Source: JADLGL01 sp963823045
GTDB taxonomy: Bacteria > Pseudomonadota > Alphaproteobacteria > Rhizobiales > Kaistiaceae
Assembly (NCBI GenBank): GCA_963823045.1
Contig: CAWGKA010000012.1
Coordinates: 558,001-622,000 of the forward strand
Reading direction: 5' to 3'
Length of the DNA: 64,000 nucleotides
Shown: in pieces, positions 1-8,162 of the stretch
Position numbering within the stretch: position 1 is the first letter of the stretch
Layout: the number at the start of each line of letters is the position of its first letter
Translations under genes and position numbers: made by a program
The notes under the pieces: model-generated
What the model saw: only the letters and a program-made list of their open reading frames with translations
Databases searched by the model: none
What the model was told of the DNA's origin: nothing

Positions 1-835
1 GTATTCTGCATGCAGTTCCCTCCTCGACACCACAGTGTTTGCATAGGCAGAAGCCCCAGTTTCTTCGGTGAGCGAAGCTCTCTGATGGTAGTAGGCAAGA
101 GGCTCCCTAATAACTGACAAATCAAACGCCTTTAATACTCTCAAGTTGAATTCCCAATCACCCAAGACAGGTAGGGCGCCGTCATAGTAGCCAATCCTGT
201 CAATAACGGTCCGGCGGTATACGAAGGAGTTGTTGGGGAAGAGGTTTTCGCGAGACAGAGCCTCCAGGGAGATGGTGGCGATATCGCTGAACAGGGTAGT
301 CTCTAACGTAGATATATTGCGGTCTCTGATCTCTTCGCGAACAACCATCGCGTGGGTAACTACGCCCGCAAATCGCGACATTTCGTTGGGCGCGAGCCGT
401 GCGATTGTTCTAGCCAAGAAGGTAGGTGACCAGCTGTCGTCGTCGTCGAGGAAAGCGACATACTCACTGGAGGTACGAAGGAGGCCGATGTTCGAGCAAT
501 TCTCCATCCCGGCAGATGTCGGGTTGTGAACGACTGAAACGCGGCCGTTGTACTGCGACCGAAACGTGTCAATGAGTTTGTCGATCGTCCGAGGTTCGCC
601 GCCATCGTTGATGATGATATGCAGCCAATCGGGAAATGTTTGACTGAGAACACTCTGCATCGCGCGCTCGAGCAATAATGGTCGGTCGTAGGTGCGGGTG
701 ATGACGGTGACAGCTGCGCCAAGATCTCTGCGCGGCTGAGCTGGAAGGGAGACATCGGCGTCGGCGATCGGGCCTTCGGCAAGAACAGTGCCCGCGAAGG
801 AGACTTGCCATTTCAGCGACGAATGTCTTCCGCGG
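1..835 (-). CDS. Family 2 glycosyltransferase domain (3' end beyond window; 5' end frame-shifted)
   Basis: The reverse strand encodes a GT-A family 2 glycosyltransferase. It reads ...VTVITRTYDRPLLLERAMQS, then INDGGEP, then a FLDDDD motif, the usual nucleotide-sugar and metal-binding acidic cluster, about 80 residues downstream of the first strand. A conserved GDWEFNLR segment follows. The reading runs off the left edge of the window, so the C-terminus is missing. No convincing start codon or ribosome site lies in front of it. Its frame joins the upstream beta-rich domain with a one-base discontinuity near 830, so it was probably the C-terminal part of a longer protein that starts at 2741. 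The likely role is sugar transfer in surface polysaccharide assembly; donor and acceptor cannot be inferred. Confidence 0.7.
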
Positions 836-1769
836 AAGCGAGTTGCTGCGCCCGGACCGAGAGCGCAAATCGATGGTCGGTTCCCGTTGTGATCTCGGTT
901 GCAATACCTGCAACAAGAACGGTGAGCTTCACGCGGGCAAAGGGCGCGGACGGAACGTATGCCTCGCCCTCAATCTTCGTTTGGTCGTGTCGCCACACCC
1001 GCAAGACGGGAGTCAGCAGGGCGACCGGCTTCGGCGCGACGTAGAAAGGTGAGGACTGACCTTGAACACGCAAGGACACCCACACTTCGCTCGCGTCCAG
1101 ACGCTCTGTTGGCACGGTTATGGCGAAGCCGCAGCGACCTCGCTTCTTGCCAGCTTCTAAAAGGTCTTGTCGGAAGAGGTTCGCCTCGGCGCTGGCCACG
1201 GCTTCGCCGTCAACGCAAAGCTCTATGATCGTTCGGGCGCTCGGTCTTTGCGGCAGCCAAGCCCAACCCCGAATGATGTCCGGTGCGAACCGCTCGACCC
1301 GGCCCTCGACCAAGCCGTCAAGGAACCACCCCGGCCGGATTTCCTCGACCAGGCCAGAGGTTTCACCGACTTGAATCTCAAACGTTCCGGTTGGGGCGAT
1401 TTCGGCGAAATTGGCCTCGAACGACGCTGTTGGTCCAGTTGCCCCAACAGCGGCCGCAAGAGATGAGTTTCCGTTCAACTGGAGTTCGACTGGCGGCTGC
1501 GACGTATCGTGCGCCACAAGGCGAACCGCCGGCGGTCTTTCGCCTGAAGGCACCGCAACGAACCCCCGCAAGATGTCTCCGTCGCGGATGTAGCCGGCAC
1601 AGGAATCTCCGACTAGCATCTTTTTTGGAAAGCCCTCCAGAGACTGGTGCGTACCCTTTAATCGAACATCGATTTCGTGCTCGGTCAGAATCCAACAAGC
1701 GCCTGGGGAGCATGGCTCGAAATCCATACCAACCGGTCCCAATCGCGGCCTGATCCAGATCAGGCCGAT
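813..1769 (-). CDS. Beta-rich linker region with second 'GWAW' repeat domain, between ATP-grasp and GT2
   Basis: An open frame without recognised catalytic motifs. It contains a domain with the pattern IIRGWAWLPQ, then a 'CVDGEAVASAEA' strand, then 'RQDL', then 'RCGFAITVP'. The same order (GWA, a valine-rich strand with DGE, R.DL, GF..P) occurs about 280 residues earlier in the neighbouring frame, so the two are tandem copies of one domain. A further beta-rich segment follows before the frame ends at 813 and the glycosyltransferase frame takes over. There is no signal peptide or membrane segment. I infer that this is an internal part of one multidomain polysaccharide-synthesis protein and not a separate gene. 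The function of the repeat is unknown to me. Confidence 0.5.
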   Translation of the reverse strand: MGLIWIRPRLGPVGMDFEPCSPGACWILTEHEIDVRLKGTHQSLEGFPKKMLVGDSCAGYIRDGDILRGFVAVPSGERPPAVRLVAHDTSQPPVELQLNGNSSLAAAVGATGPTASFEANFAEIAPTGTFEIQVGETSGLVEEIRPGWFLDGLVEGRVERFAPDIIRGWAWLPQRPSARTIIELCVDGEAVASAEANLFRQDLLEAGKKRGRCGFAITVPTERLDASEVWVSLRVQGQSSPFYVAPKPVALLTPVLRVWRHDQTKIEGEAYVPSAPFARVKLTVLVAGIATEITTGTDHRFALSVRAQQLASAEDIRR

Positions 1770-2741
1770 ACTCACACGCACGACATTCGACCACTATCTC
1801 GCCGTCGGCGACCACTTCGACTTCGAGTGCATCATGGGGCTTGTCTGGTGACATGGCCCAACCCGCCAGGAAACGACCCGCGAAAAGCTCAACAGCACCC
1901 TGCAAGTTGCTCACGGTTGGATGCATTTGTTGACTGTTGCCAATAACCTGTCGGGGCTTGCTCACTAGATTGAGGCTGTCCGCATACGCTTCGAGGTATC
2001 GATCTATGTCAAGGCAGAGCGACGCCCCAAACCGGGGATTGACCTCCAATACCATAGGTTCCTCGTCAACGACCTTGTAGTCGATACAACAGGCTCCAAG
2101 GAGGCCCAATGAGGTTGCTACGAGGGCCGAGCGTTTGGAGGTGAGGGTTGTTTCGGGAGAAGCCGCAACTTGTCGCTCTGGCGAGCGACGCCCTTGATGT
2201 GGAACGGCCCGGGAAGGGAATGGAGGACGGTCGAAGCGAAAAGGATCGTTCCGCCGACGATCAGAAGGTGCAGCGAAAACTCATGGTGATCTGGCAAGAA
2301 AACCTGCCAGAAATAAGCGTCACTGTTGAGCAGATCGGCATAGCGCCTCTCCTGCTGTCTTTCTTTGATCAAACTGGCATTTTGACCAAATTCGCCATGG
2401 CGGGGCTTAATGATGTACGGGAAACGTGATCCGAGGCCCTGCCCAAAATGCGGTACATGTGCCGCAAACTGCGATTGAGAGAGATGCCGGTTCAGCGACA
2501 GTTTGTCGTCGCAAAGTGACTCCACTTCGGATGGGGGCACCCAGAACCTTTTGCCCTCCAATGCCGGAAACCGGTTCCTCAGCAGGTTTTGATGGTGAAG
2601 AGTGAAAGGGACGATGAAGTCGTAGTCGTCGGGATCCATATCTTCGAGGGGTCCGAAGTGGCATGCGAATCGGAACTGATCGACACGCGCCATTATCCAG
2701 GGCTCAAGTTCCGCAAACTCACCAAATCGGACACTCAACAT
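1770..2741 (-). CDS. ATP-grasp domain protein with C-terminal 'GWA' repeat (frame-interrupted)
   Basis: Translation from ATG 2741 gives an ATP-grasp fold. A nucleotide-binding strand 'FPYIIKPRHGEFGQN' lies near residue 105, an adenine-pocket region 'YFWQVFLP' near 145, and after a one-base discontinuity around 2120-2145 the metal-binding strand 'VLEVNPRFGASL' ends the domain. An in-frame stop nine bases upstream makes 2741 the first possible start. ATP-grasp enzymes join a carboxylate to an amine or thiol through an acyl-phosphate; this one sits beside glycosyltransferase and sulfotransferase genes, so a role in decorating a surface polymer is plausible but not shown. After the ATP-grasp part comes the first copy of a repeat (FLAGWAM, VVADGE, YRPDL, GFRAMLP). 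Another shift near 1770 leads into the next segment. Confidence 0.6.
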
Positions 2742-3037
2742 CTGGCTTTACGCAAGCATGGCAGAATCGCGGCTCGGATTTATTTGGCGAGTCAATCTGC
2801 TCTTCGCTGTTCTCACCGGGGGTGGCGTGCAAGATCATACCATTTGTCGCTTAGTTTGGTCGACTGCGGCAGCTTTGTCTTGCCAGGCGAGGTGGAGTTC
2901 GTGGCCGGACAATCCGCGTGAATGGCCGTCGAAAAGCATTTCCACATAGCCAGGATTCGGGAAGGCCGCGGTCGCGGGAGTGCACGAGGTGCCTCCCGAA
3001 ACAGCCAGCGGTGCTGGCTGCTGGTTTAGTGCCCAGA

Positions 3038-3847
3038 TCAAGGCCTTGGGCCGCCGGTTTCGTTCCACAAATCGTTGGCAATGGCGATCGGGTCAATGCG
3101 GTGGTCCTCCCACCAACCCTTTTCATCGCCGACACGATGCAACTGGTCATGATGCGTGGTGCAAAGTGGGACGGTGAACTCGTCGCTCACTTTGCGCCCA
3201 AGGGCCTTGGGCTGGGCAAAGCGTAGGTGATGCGCTTGCGAGGGTATGCGGCCGCAGACGAGGCAGGGCTGCTGGCGGACGTGGCGAAGATGGTCTTCGC
3301 TGCGTCGACGCCGCGGCTCGGCGAGGGGGAGGGCGGCCTTGTCGATGCCGTTGCTCTCAGGCGTCGTCGGGGTCTCTCCGTTTAGAGCTTGCGCGGTGGG
3401 CGACGTGTCATTCCTGTCGGAGAGTTTCCCAGTCACCGGCGCCACCTGCTCGTTCTTCGTGGCTCGTCGCTTCATGCTTTCCTGGAATGCGAAGCGCCTT
3501 CCGAACGTGGCCAGAACGCGTTGCATGGCATCGGCCTCGGCAGATATCAGCGCTGCGGCATGCGCTCGCCCGGGTGTCAGGGCCCGTGCCTCGCCGCCGC
3601 CGTGTCCTTCGCGAGCCACGAGATCGTCACCGGCGCGAACGGTGACGCGTATCTTGGCGGTGTAGGCCGCGTGGAACCCCCGTTCGAGCTTGTTGCGCCA
3701 GATGCACTCGGTGGAAACGATCTCTCGGTCCCAAGCGTCATAGCCGAACACGCGGTTGGCCTCGTTGATGGCGTGATCGAGTTCGGTTGTTCCAATCGGT
3801 TGCGCTGAACGTGCCAACTGACGAATCTGGGTCGTGGAAAATGTCAT
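3038..3847 (-). CDS. Rad52/Rad22-family single-strand annealing protein fused to DUF968-like HNH zinc domain
   Basis: A protein of 269 residues starting at ATG 3847, which has a GGAGG ribosome site just upstream. Residues 1-125 match the Rad52/Rad22 annealing core: helix 'QIRQLARS', then 'ANRVFGYDAWDREIV' and a strand with 'YTAKIRVTVRAGDDLV', then 'HAAALISAEADAMQRVLATF'. A low-complexity linker leads to a C-terminal zinc/HNH-type domain with 'PCLVCGR...AHHLRFAQ' and 'PLCTTHHDQLH', typical of DUF968. Such proteins anneal complementary strands in phage or mobile-element recombination; nuclease activity of the C-terminal domain is only an inference. The gene lies 11 bases downstream of the Gp157-like gene on the same strand, so the pair probably forms one operon. 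Confidence 0.75.
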   Translation of the reverse strand: MTFSTTQIRQLARSAQPIGTTELDHAINEANRVFGYDAWDREIVSTECIWRNKLERGFHAAYTAKIRVTVRAGDDLVAREGHGGGEARALTPGRAHAAALISAEADAMQRVLATFGRRFAFQESMKRRATKNEQVAPVTGKLSDRNDTSPTAQALNGETPTTPESNGIDKAALPLAEPRRRRSEDHLRHVRQQPCLVCGRIPSQAHHLRFAQPKALGRKVSDEFTVPLCTTHHDQLHRVGDEKGWWEDHRIDPIAIANDLWNETGGPRP

Positions 3848-3858
3848 GCTGGCCTCCG

Positions 3859-4359
3859 CTATTTGGTTCGTAGTGCCAGAACCGGGGCGGCATTGCTGAG
3901 TTCGGCACCGGGGACTGGGCTGCCCCGTCGCAGCTCGTTCAGAACGGCCAGTCGGTTCAGCTTGGGTGGTCGGGGCTCCCAAAACTCGGTTGGGACGCGA
4001 GCTTCGTCGGTAACAATGAGCCCGGGTTGGGCCGTTCGCACGGTTAGGGTGACGTCAGGCGCCGCCAGCTGCTTCAAGCCAGCCTCGACCATAGCGTCGC
4101 GTACGGCCTCGCGGCGCTTTCGGGCGCGCGCTTCGATACGGACTACGCGTTCTTGTAGGTCCTTGAGATAGAGCCGTAGCCCTTCGACATGAGCCTCATC
4201 CAAGGCTATGCCGCGGCAGATCGCAAAGATAATCTCATGAAGGTCGGTGAGTCCTTCGAGCGTGTCGGCGAGCGTCTCGGCGTCGACCTCCGGCTCGTGC
4301 TCAAGGATGCGCTGTTTCAGGAATTGGTAGTTGCTGACTTCCATCGATAGTTTGCTCAT
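3859..4359 (-). CDS. Siphovirus Gp157-family protein
   Basis: A protein of 166 residues resembling the Siphovirus Gp157 family. The N-terminal half is helical and acidic (the DTLEGLTDLHEI segment). The middle is a charged coiled-coil, 'LYLKDLQERVVRIEARARKR'. The C-terminal third is beta-rich and ends in the family-typical 'VPTEFWEP...PKLNRLAVLNELRRG'. Gp157 proteins are encoded by phages, often next to single-strand annealing or Erf genes, and have been linked to resistance or recombination functions; the biochemical role is not settled. Here it precedes the Rad52-like gene in an apparent two-gene operon. No capsid, terminase or integrase gene is seen nearby, so this is a remnant or a captured cassette. 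Confidence 0.75.
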   Translation of the reverse strand: MSKLSMEVSNYQFLKQRILEHEPEVDAETLADTLEGLTDLHEIIFAICRGIALDEAHVEGLRLYLKDLQERVVRIEARARKRREAVRDAMVEAGLKQLAAPDVTLTVRTAQPGLIVTDEARVPTEFWEPRPPKLNRLAVLNELRRGSPVPGAELSNAAPVLALRTK

Positions 4360-4397
4360 TGTGTCGATTCCTGCTCGTTGGCCACGCGCTCGACGGG

Positions 4398-4450
4398 CCC
4401 CGATGAGTTACTCAATAAGGTATGATTAGTATACCAAAAAGGTCAATACC
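4398..4450. promoter_or_regulatory. Divergent intergenic region with GGTAT-N7-ATACC inverted repeat
   Basis: This short AT-rich stretch between the Gp157 gene and the divergent XRE regulator holds a 17-base imperfect palindrome, GGTAT-gattagt-ATACC, at 4419-4435. A further ATACC occurs at 4446-4450, directly before the regulator's GTG. Its position suggests an operator for the adjacent helix-turn-helix protein. There is no direct evidence of binding. Confidence 0.3.
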
Positions 4451-4710
4451 GTGATTACGGGATCGCAAATCAGGGCGGCACGCGGTCTGCTCAAATGGTC
4501 GGCGGAATTGACGGCCGAGCGAGCCAAGGTGACCCGAAAGACGCATCGAACGCGCTGGAACAGCATGAGGGCTTGCCACCGAGCCGCGGCGAAACGCTGA
4601 AGGCTCTTCAGGACGCGTTTGAAGCCGCTGGCGTCGAGTTCATCGGGACGCCGGAGCAGGGGCCGGGAGTCCGGTTGTGGACCGATCGCAACCGCAAGGG
4701 ACAGGTCTAG
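4451..4710 (+). pseudogene. Small XRE-type helix-turn-helix regulator, frame-interrupted
   Basis: Starting at GTG 4451, frame 1 reads ITGSQIRAARGLLKWSAELT, which is the start of a short XRE/Cro helix-turn-helix repressor common in rhizobial mobile regions. The C-terminal part, 'LKALQDAFEAAGVEFIGTPE' followed by GVRLW, is in a different frame. Removing one base after position 4540 and one base about 15 bases later restores a continuous protein of about 85 residues containing 'TIERAEQHEGLPPSRGETL'. The total length, 260, equals a multiple of three plus two, as two insertions predict. It is therefore either a broken gene or, more likely here, two sequence errors. It is divergent from the phage-type pair, so it may repress that operon. 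Confidence 0.6.
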
Positions 4711-4876
4711 GCGGCGGGGGCACCGAAACGTCAGTGGTAGTGACCGAGTTGCCCTCCGATTCACTTGGGGATTTCGCGTGGGCCCTACTGTCAGGCGATC
4801 GCGTATCCCCTATCGTGCGTCACTTCCAGCACCCCCCATGTTCATAATGTCAAAGTGTCGCGCATAGGAGGGGACG

Positions 4877-5653
4877 ATGCCGCGTCGATCGAAACATAAA
4901 GACGCATCCTCGCAGGCACAGAAGCACACTTCTGGAAGCGGCGAAGGGAAGTCGCGCGGAAAGACAAACAGGATTGTTCTGCCGGCGTTGGCTTGGCACC
5001 GTCCAATCATCAAGGGTGAGGATCCAAAGCAATACGACGTGCTTCTGAAAGCAATGATGGACGCGATCTCGCCGCGAGACGCGCCTGAGATGCTGCTCAC
5101 ATTTGATCTAACCCGCTATAGCTGGGAAATCATGCGGGCTTCCCGAATGCGCGCCGAGCGCATACAGGAGTTCCAGGCCGAGGCAGCCGCTCAGGGCATC
5201 GCTGATGCCATCACCGCGCTCTCCGAAAACAAGCTGAGGGCCGCTGGCCGTTCAGACCAGCAAGCCCGATACGATCAGCTCAAAGAACTTCGTGACGCGC
5301 TTGGAAAAATTGCGGTTGGCGACGAAGACGCGGCCAATGCTTCAGAGGTTGCAGATGCCTACAAAAGGGGCGCCGCGGCGGGGGCATCGCCGCGAGCATA
5401 TCTTGCCGCGCTCCAGGAACTAGAGATCCTCGACCGGATGATTCTTATTTGGGAACAACGGCGGGACCAAATCATTCGAGAAATCGAACGTCGCCGCGAT
5501 GCCCAGTCTGAGAGGATAACACGAGCGGCGTACGAGGGGCTCCGAGCTCTCGACCTGCGCGATCAATTCGAAAAGGCAAAGGGCGCTTCGGACCAACGCC
5601 GCGCCGAGGCGTTCAACGAGCCACCCGAGACAGCTGACCCAACCGTGCAATGA
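4877..5653 (+). CDS. Hypothetical protein, charged and helical
   Basis: A protein of 258 residues starting at ATG 4877, with 'AGGAGGGG' six bases upstream. I do not recognise a characterised family. The first 30 residues are basic and disordered (SKHKDASSQAQKH). A conserved-looking stretch follows (RIVLPALAWHRPIIKGEDP near 32 and LTFDLTRYSWEIMRASRMRA near 75). Long charged helices make up the C-terminal half, ending in a probable coiled coil (WEQRRDQIIREIERRRDAQS). It overlaps the next gene by ATGA, indicating translational coupling. There is no signal peptide or membrane segment. The same type of two-gene arrangement is familiar from rhizobial genomes, without a known function. Confidence 0.55.
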   Translation: MPRRSKHKDASSQAQKHTSGSGEGKSRGKTNRIVLPALAWHRPIIKGEDPKQYDVLLKAMMDAISPRDAPEMLLTFDLTRYSWEIMRASRMRAERIQEFQAEAAAQGIADAITALSENKLRAAGRSDQQARYDQLKELRDALGKIAVGDEDAANASEVADAYKRGAAAGASPRAYLAALQELEILDRMILIWEQRRDQIIREIERRRDAQSERITRAAYEGLRALDLRDQFEKAKGASDQRRAEAFNEPPETADPTVQ

Positions 5654-6081
5654 GGAGCGATTCGCCCGGTTCTATGGCAAGACGGACGCTTGCCAATCGC
5701 CGCAACGCACTGAAGAGCACAGGCCCGAACTCGGAAAAGGGCAAGGCGATTTCCAGCAGGAACGCCTCCAAACATGGCTTGGCAGCGTCGACCTCGCCCT
5801 CGGCGACGGAGAGGGCAGAGCTGAACGAGCTTGCCGTAGCTTTGGCAGGGAAATTGCCGGAGGCCGAAAGCTCCGTATTTGCGGCGATCGCAGCGGATGC
5901 GACCTTGGAACTGCGCCGCGTATCCGAGTTGCGGACGGGGCTGATGCAACGCGTTGCTAAATCCGCAGCCTCAATCAGTAAACGAGTGGCGCTGCCAAAG
6001 ATACTTGACCAGATAGCTGCGCTTGAGCGGTATGAGCGCAGGGCCTTCTCTCGACGGAAAAAGGCCCTTCGCCGCCTTTGA
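5650..6081 (+). CDS. Hypothetical protein with 'NRRNALKSTGP' motif
   Basis: A basic protein of up to 143 residues overlapping the preceding gene by four bases (ATGA). ATG 5674 is an alternative start that would give MARRTLANRRNALKSTGP directly at the N-terminus. The motif N.RNA.KSTGP followed by 'GKAISSRNASKHGL' is recurrent in small proteins of Rhizobiales and some other bacteria; it resembles a short nucleic-acid-binding module, but its function is not established. The rest is an amphipathic helix rich in Ala, Glu and Arg, ending in a strongly basic tail (RRAFSRRKKALRRL). A DNA- or RNA-associated role with its coupled upstream partner is a guess. Confidence 0.5.
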   Translation: MRSDSPGSMARRTLANRRNALKSTGPNSEKGKAISSRNASKHGLAASTSPSATERAELNELAVALAGKLPEAESSVFAAIAADATLELRRVSELRTGLMQRVAKSAASISKRVALPKILDQIAALERYERRAFSRRKKALRRL

Positions 6082-6129
6082 GTAGCGGAACACGCGAGTG
6101 AGGTGTGGTGTCCGACTGTCTCTGGTCGT

Positions 6130-6333
6130 TCAAGAACGTCTGGGCACCGAGCTGTCGAGGATGACCTGCGCTCGCGGGGCAATCGGATACGAAGCCTCTG
6201 TCTCATGCTCCGCCGCTTTGAACGCAGCAACTGCCACACCTTGATTGGCCGTGCGTGCGAGCACTTCGATCAGCGCGTTGCCGTCATCGGTCCAATGTTC
6301 GACCGTGTACGTGAGTTCCTTAATGGCTATCAC
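6130..6333 (-). CDS. Small hypothetical protein (67 aa)
   Basis: A short reading frame on the reverse strand from GTG 6333. Its protein looks genuinely coded, with 'ELTYTVEHWTDDGNALIEVL', then 'NQGVAVAAFKAA' and 'IAPRAQVILDSS'. This pattern recalls a family of roughly 60-residue rhizobial hypothetical proteins (a beta strand, a helix with GVA.AAF.AA, then a strand ending in a basic tail). The ribosome site is poor, so the start is uncertain, and the frame remains open further upstream towards 6468. It is divergent from the thermonuclease gene. Function unknown. Confidence 0.4.
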   Translation of the reverse strand: MIAIKELTYTVEHWTDDGNALIEVLARTANQGVAVAAFKAAEHETEASYPIAPRAQVILDSSVPRRS

Positions 6334-6391
6334 GGAACCGGTTGCATATGCAGAACAAAAAGCGAACTCCAGCAGCCGAGGGTTGAAGTTT

Positions 6392-7078
6392 ATGCGGAAC
6401 ATTTGGATCGCGGGCGTTGTCGCCCTGTCGCTGCTGTTGAGCGGTGGCACCGCGCTGGCAGAATTCATCTACGGCGATGCGGTGGCCGTCGACGGTGACA
6501 CGCTGATCGTTAATGGGACCAGGATCCGACTATTCGGCATCGATACCCCGGAAGCCGAACAAACATGTCCGGCGGCGGCTGGGTCCGAATGGGCCTGCGG
6601 CCGCGCAGCTGAAGATCGGCTAAGTGAGCTTCTGTCCCTCGGTCCGATCGCCTGCGATGGCGGCGACCTCGACGATTATGGCCGCACTCTGGCGGTGTGC
6701 GACGCATTTGACGGCACACCGATCAACGCCACACTTGTCGCTGAGGGCTTAGCCTGGGCCTTCGTTCGCTATTCGACCGATTACCTGGCGCAAGAAGCCG
6801 GTGCGCGTGCGGCCGGTTTAGGGATCTGGCAGGCTCCAACCGAGCCAGCATGGGACTACCGCGCGGATGAACGTGCGGCCATCGTCGATAATCAGCCGGC
6901 GCCGCCAGGTGACTGCCTGATCAAAGGCAATATCAACCGCGACGGTGAGCGCATTTATCACCTGCCGGGAACGGCCACCTACGAGGACACGATCATCCAC
7001 ACAGAGGATGGCGAGCGCTGGTTCTGCTCCGAGCAGGAAGCAATAGACGCCGGGTGGCGAGCGCCGAGAGGCAACTGA
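6392..7078 (+). CDS. Secreted thermonuclease-family (SNase-like) protein
   Basis: A protein of 228 residues from ATG 6392. Residues 1-24 are a signal peptide (MRNIWIAGVVALSLLLSGGTALA). The SNase fold follows, with 'DAVAVDGDTLIVNGTRIRLFG', 'IDTPEAEQTC', then 'DDYGRTLAVC' and 'INATLVAEGLAWAF'. The metal-binding D of VDGDT, the 'R.RL.GIDTPE' block with its catalytic Arg, and the second Arg of YGRTL are present. This family hydrolyses single-stranded nucleic acids at the cell surface or in the periplasm in a calcium-dependent way. The C-terminal extension, 'DCLIKGNINRDGERIYHLPG' then 'TEDGERWFCSEQEAIDAGW', is the small SPFH-like tail common in alphaproteobacterial members. The start was chosen because upstream in-frame codons lack a signal sequence. 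Confidence 0.88.
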   Translation: MRNIWIAGVVALSLLLSGGTALAEFIYGDAVAVDGDTLIVNGTRIRLFGIDTPEAEQTCPAAAGSEWACGRAAEDRLSELLSLGPIACDGGDLDDYGRTLAVCDAFDGTPINATLVAEGLAWAFVRYSTDYLAQEAGARAAGLGIWQAPTEPAWDYRADERAAIVDNQPAPPGDCLIKGNINRDGERIYHLPGTATYEDTIIHTEDGERWFCSEQEAIDAGWRAPRGN

Positions 7079-7207
7079 TCAAGCGGGGCCCGCCAGTTAT
7101 CCCTCACCGTTCACAACCTCAGCAACTAGTTGGTTCCCATCGACCGCACATCTGGCAGGGTTTGGCTTAGCGCGGGACAGGTCCCCGCGGTCGCTGTGGA
7201 GGGTGAC

Positions 7208-7574
7208 ATGAGCGACGAATCCGACGTGGATCGGTTCGAGCGCAGAGCGCTAACAGCAATGATAAATTGCTCGGTGCATTTTCGAGCTCGAATTGGACGA
7301 CTGGAACAAGACGTTTCTCGCCAATGGCATCGCGTGTCTGTCCGCAGGGCTATACGGCCTTGCCATCGCCGACGCGCGAATGGCCCGCATACCCCAAGAG
7401 CAGCGCTCTGCTGCCTTCACGGCTGATCCTCAAATCAGTGCCCTTGGCCGACAACAACTTGAGGCAACTCTCGAACGCCTTGTCGCACGACCATATCGGC
7501 CTGCGACGGGTGTTCTGGGAGATAGACCGGCCCTTTCTAGCTATCGTGGGCTAGCCTCCTTCGTTGAGGCATAG
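7208..7574 (+). pseudogene. Small hypothetical protein, frame-interrupted
   Basis: ATG 7208 has a GGAGG ribosome site five bases upstream and opens MSDESDVDRFERRALTAMIN. The frame is lost near 7270-7290. A second frame continues with 'DDWNKTFLANGIACLSAGLYG', whose first residues continue into a helix 'AIADARMARIPQEQRSA', then 'ISALGRQQLEATLERLVA', up to a stop at 7574. The total length, 367, is a multiple of three plus one, as expected for one extra base in a gene of about 121 codons. The second part resembles short helical hypothetical proteins of Rhizobiales. There is no signal peptide or catalytic motif. Function unknown. Confidence 0.4.
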
Positions 7575-7670
7575 AGCGCGCCGGTCACTCATTGGAGGAG
7601 AGGATCGTATCCTCTCTGCGATCACGACGCTTCCATCGCTGGCTCGATTGGCTGCGACGAAACCGGGAAG

Positions 7671-8162
7671 TTAGTTTGCTCTCCCGGGAGGCGGGGAATC
7701 GTGCGGGAATTGGCCGGGTTCGATGGGCTGCAACTCGGGCTCAGGCAAACAATGAACTGTGAAATACATCCGATTTGAAAAGCGGTGCTCAGGGCTGATG
7801 AGTTCAAGTTGAGCCCACACTTCAACCGTTTCGTTTATCGGTACCGCCACGTGGAAGTGGTAGAAGTTGTGATACTGATTGGCAGCGAGCCCAAAATATA
7901 CTGTGATCGGAGCCTGTGCGCCATTGCTGTCAAGCCACCGGTATGAGCCGGTGGCGCCGTGATAATCGGTCGCAGGCTTGGCAATCCACCCGGTTACCCA
8001 AATGCTTCCTCGGCACGTCGCATTGCGCAGGTTCGGGTTGGCATTCAGCGTCAACCCGCCGGCCATCAGGCTCGTTACCTCGACGCTGTACGCGGCCTGC
8101 GCTTGATTGGAGAAGAGCGGAGCAAGCGCCAACAACAGGGGAAGCAAGGGCAGCCTTTTCAT
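7671..8162 (-). CDS. Exported hypothetical protein
   Basis: A protein of 163 residues with a clear signal peptide (MKRLPLLPLLLALAPLFSNQ, cleavage after AQA). The mature part is beta-rich, has two cysteines, one in 'RNATCRGSIWVTGWIAK' and one in 'FTVHCLPEPE', and aromatic-rich strands such as 'NQYHNFYHFHVAVP'. The tail is proline-rich. I do not recognise a family. It is probably a periplasmic or outer-surface protein. A reading frame upstream on the same strand overlaps its ATG by ATGA, but I do not trust that frame as coding. Confidence 0.6.
   Translation of the reverse strand: MKRLPLLPLLLALAPLFSNQAQAAYSVEVTSLMAGGLTLNANPNLRNATCRGSIWVTGWIAKPATDYHGATGSYRWLDSNGAQAPITVYFGLAANQYHNFYHFHVAVPINETVEVWAQLELISPEHRFSNRMYFTVHCLPEPELQPIEPGQFPHDSPPPGRAN

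Noticed and set aside
3038..6081. Intact prophage
   Set aside because: Only recombination-type genes are present; no integrase, attachment-site repeat, terminase or structural genes were found.
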